Source: Halosegnis rubeus (lineage in GTDB: Archaea > Halobacteriota > Halobacteria > Halobacteriales > Haloarculaceae). Taken from it: a DNA stretch of 64,000 nt. Of this stretch, positions 63,748-64,000 are shown piece by piece. The stretch lies in NCBI RefSeq assembly GCF_009184545.1, contig NZ_QJOW01000005.1, forward strand, positions 1 to 64,000, read 5' to 3'. The first letter of the stretch is position 1, and every line of letters begins with the position of its first letter. Under the pieces are notes generated by a model. It was not told where the DNA came from. It did not search any database and saw only the letters and a program-made list of their open reading frames with translations. Position numbers and translations under genes: made by a program.

Positions 63748-64000
63748 GTGAACCGACGGACGTACCTTGCATCTGTATGTGCTGCTGGCGTCGCCGCAAC
63801 AGCAGGATGTAGTACAATTTCGGGTAGCAAAACACTCTCTGAACCGACTGTAAATACGGAATCTAGCGGGAGGAAGGCTCTCATTTTCACAGAGAACGAC
63901 GAGGAGGTCGGTCACTTAAGTGTCGATGGAAGCGTGACATCCGGACGTATCGATCTATCGACCGAGATATGGCACCGGGGCGGGACGAACGTGGAATCGA
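63748..64000 (+). CDS. Start of a lipoprotein gene, cut by the window end
   Basis: A GTG at 63748 opens a frame with no stop to the edge. The product begins with NRRTYLASVCAAGVAATAGC: twin arginines, a hydrophobic core and the lipobox TAGC with the lipidated Cys near residue 21. The mature part starts with Ser/Thr-rich sequence. It is an exported lipoprotein of unknown function; only 84 codons are visible. Confidence 0.55.
   Translation, partial: MNRRTYLASVCAAGVAATAGCSTISGSKTLSEPTVNTESSGRKALIFTENDEEVGHLSVDGSVTSGRIDLSTEIWHRGGTNVES

Overview
The window reads as a haloarchaeal accessory replicon or genomic island. The proteins are rich in Asp and Glu. Families typical of haloarchaea are present: a bacterio-opsin-activator-type HTH_10 regulator, a PGF-CTERM surface protein, a halocyanin-like cupredoxin, a DUF63 membrane protein, a geranylgeranyl reductase and Lrp/AsnC-TRASH regulators. 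Promoters look archaeal (TATA boxes about 25-30 nt before leaderless starts). The species cannot be named from this sequence alone. I saw no rRNA, tRNA or CRISPR array.

Layout. (1) 1-20328: an anti-phage island. It is a BREX locus in type 1 order: the tail of a gene that is probably brxA, then brxB, brxC, pglX, pglZ and brxL. Two things are added: a small AT-richer EVE/PUA-like gene between pglX and pglZ, and a large AddB-like/AddA-like nuclease-helicase pair after brxL. (2) 20396-21907: a plasmid-type partition module, a ParA ATPase and a small accessory protein. Short AACGA-type repeats lie upstream of parA and reappear inside the accessory gene, where they encode its Ser/Thr/Glu linker. 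(3) 22113-31689: a PAS/GAF/HTH_10 regulator and a 2555-residue GLUG-repeat surface protein. (4) 31755-35116: a DDE transposase and a tyrosine recombinase preceded by a 57-codon ORF. (5) 35150-38697: a metal-export unit with a free-standing HMA protein, a P1B-ATPase with an unusual CPG motif, an FmdE-like protein and a divergent winged-helix regulator. (6) 38727-40193: an amidohydrolase. (7) 40522-45608: a co-directional extracytoplasmic metal cluster: a YHS-fused permease, a membrane-anchored winged-helix protein, a Met/His-rich exported protein, two TM-SHOCT proteins, a DUF302 protein, a thioredoxin-like protein and a cupredoxin-TM-SHOCT fusion. (8) 45893-51201: an ABC-2 exporter, an Lrp-TRASH regulator, a 46-residue YHS protein, a methyltransferase, a Cys-rich protein and a DUF411 copper-type lipoprotein. 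(9) 51628-56464: a UspA protein, a DoxX pair, a geranylgeranyl reductase, DUF63 and a small HTH protein. (10) 56482-62960: copA, a second Lrp-TRASH regulator, copZ and aconitase. The window ends with a CBS-pair protein and the start of a lipoprotein.

How it fits together. The left third defends the replicon: BREX methylates self DNA and blocks phage, and the AddAB-like pair could degrade linear DNA. The right half looks like a copper and soft-metal resistance island acting in the cytoplasm (CopA, CopZ), the membrane (P1B-ATPases, ABC-2, permease) and the cell exterior (cupredoxin, DUF411, Met-rich proteins). The two strongest candidates for under-described systems are the BREX locus with its embedded EVE-like gene and AddAB-like pair, and the run of five genes at 42042-45608 whose products share a Gly-Met motif, three of them also carrying SHOCT tails.
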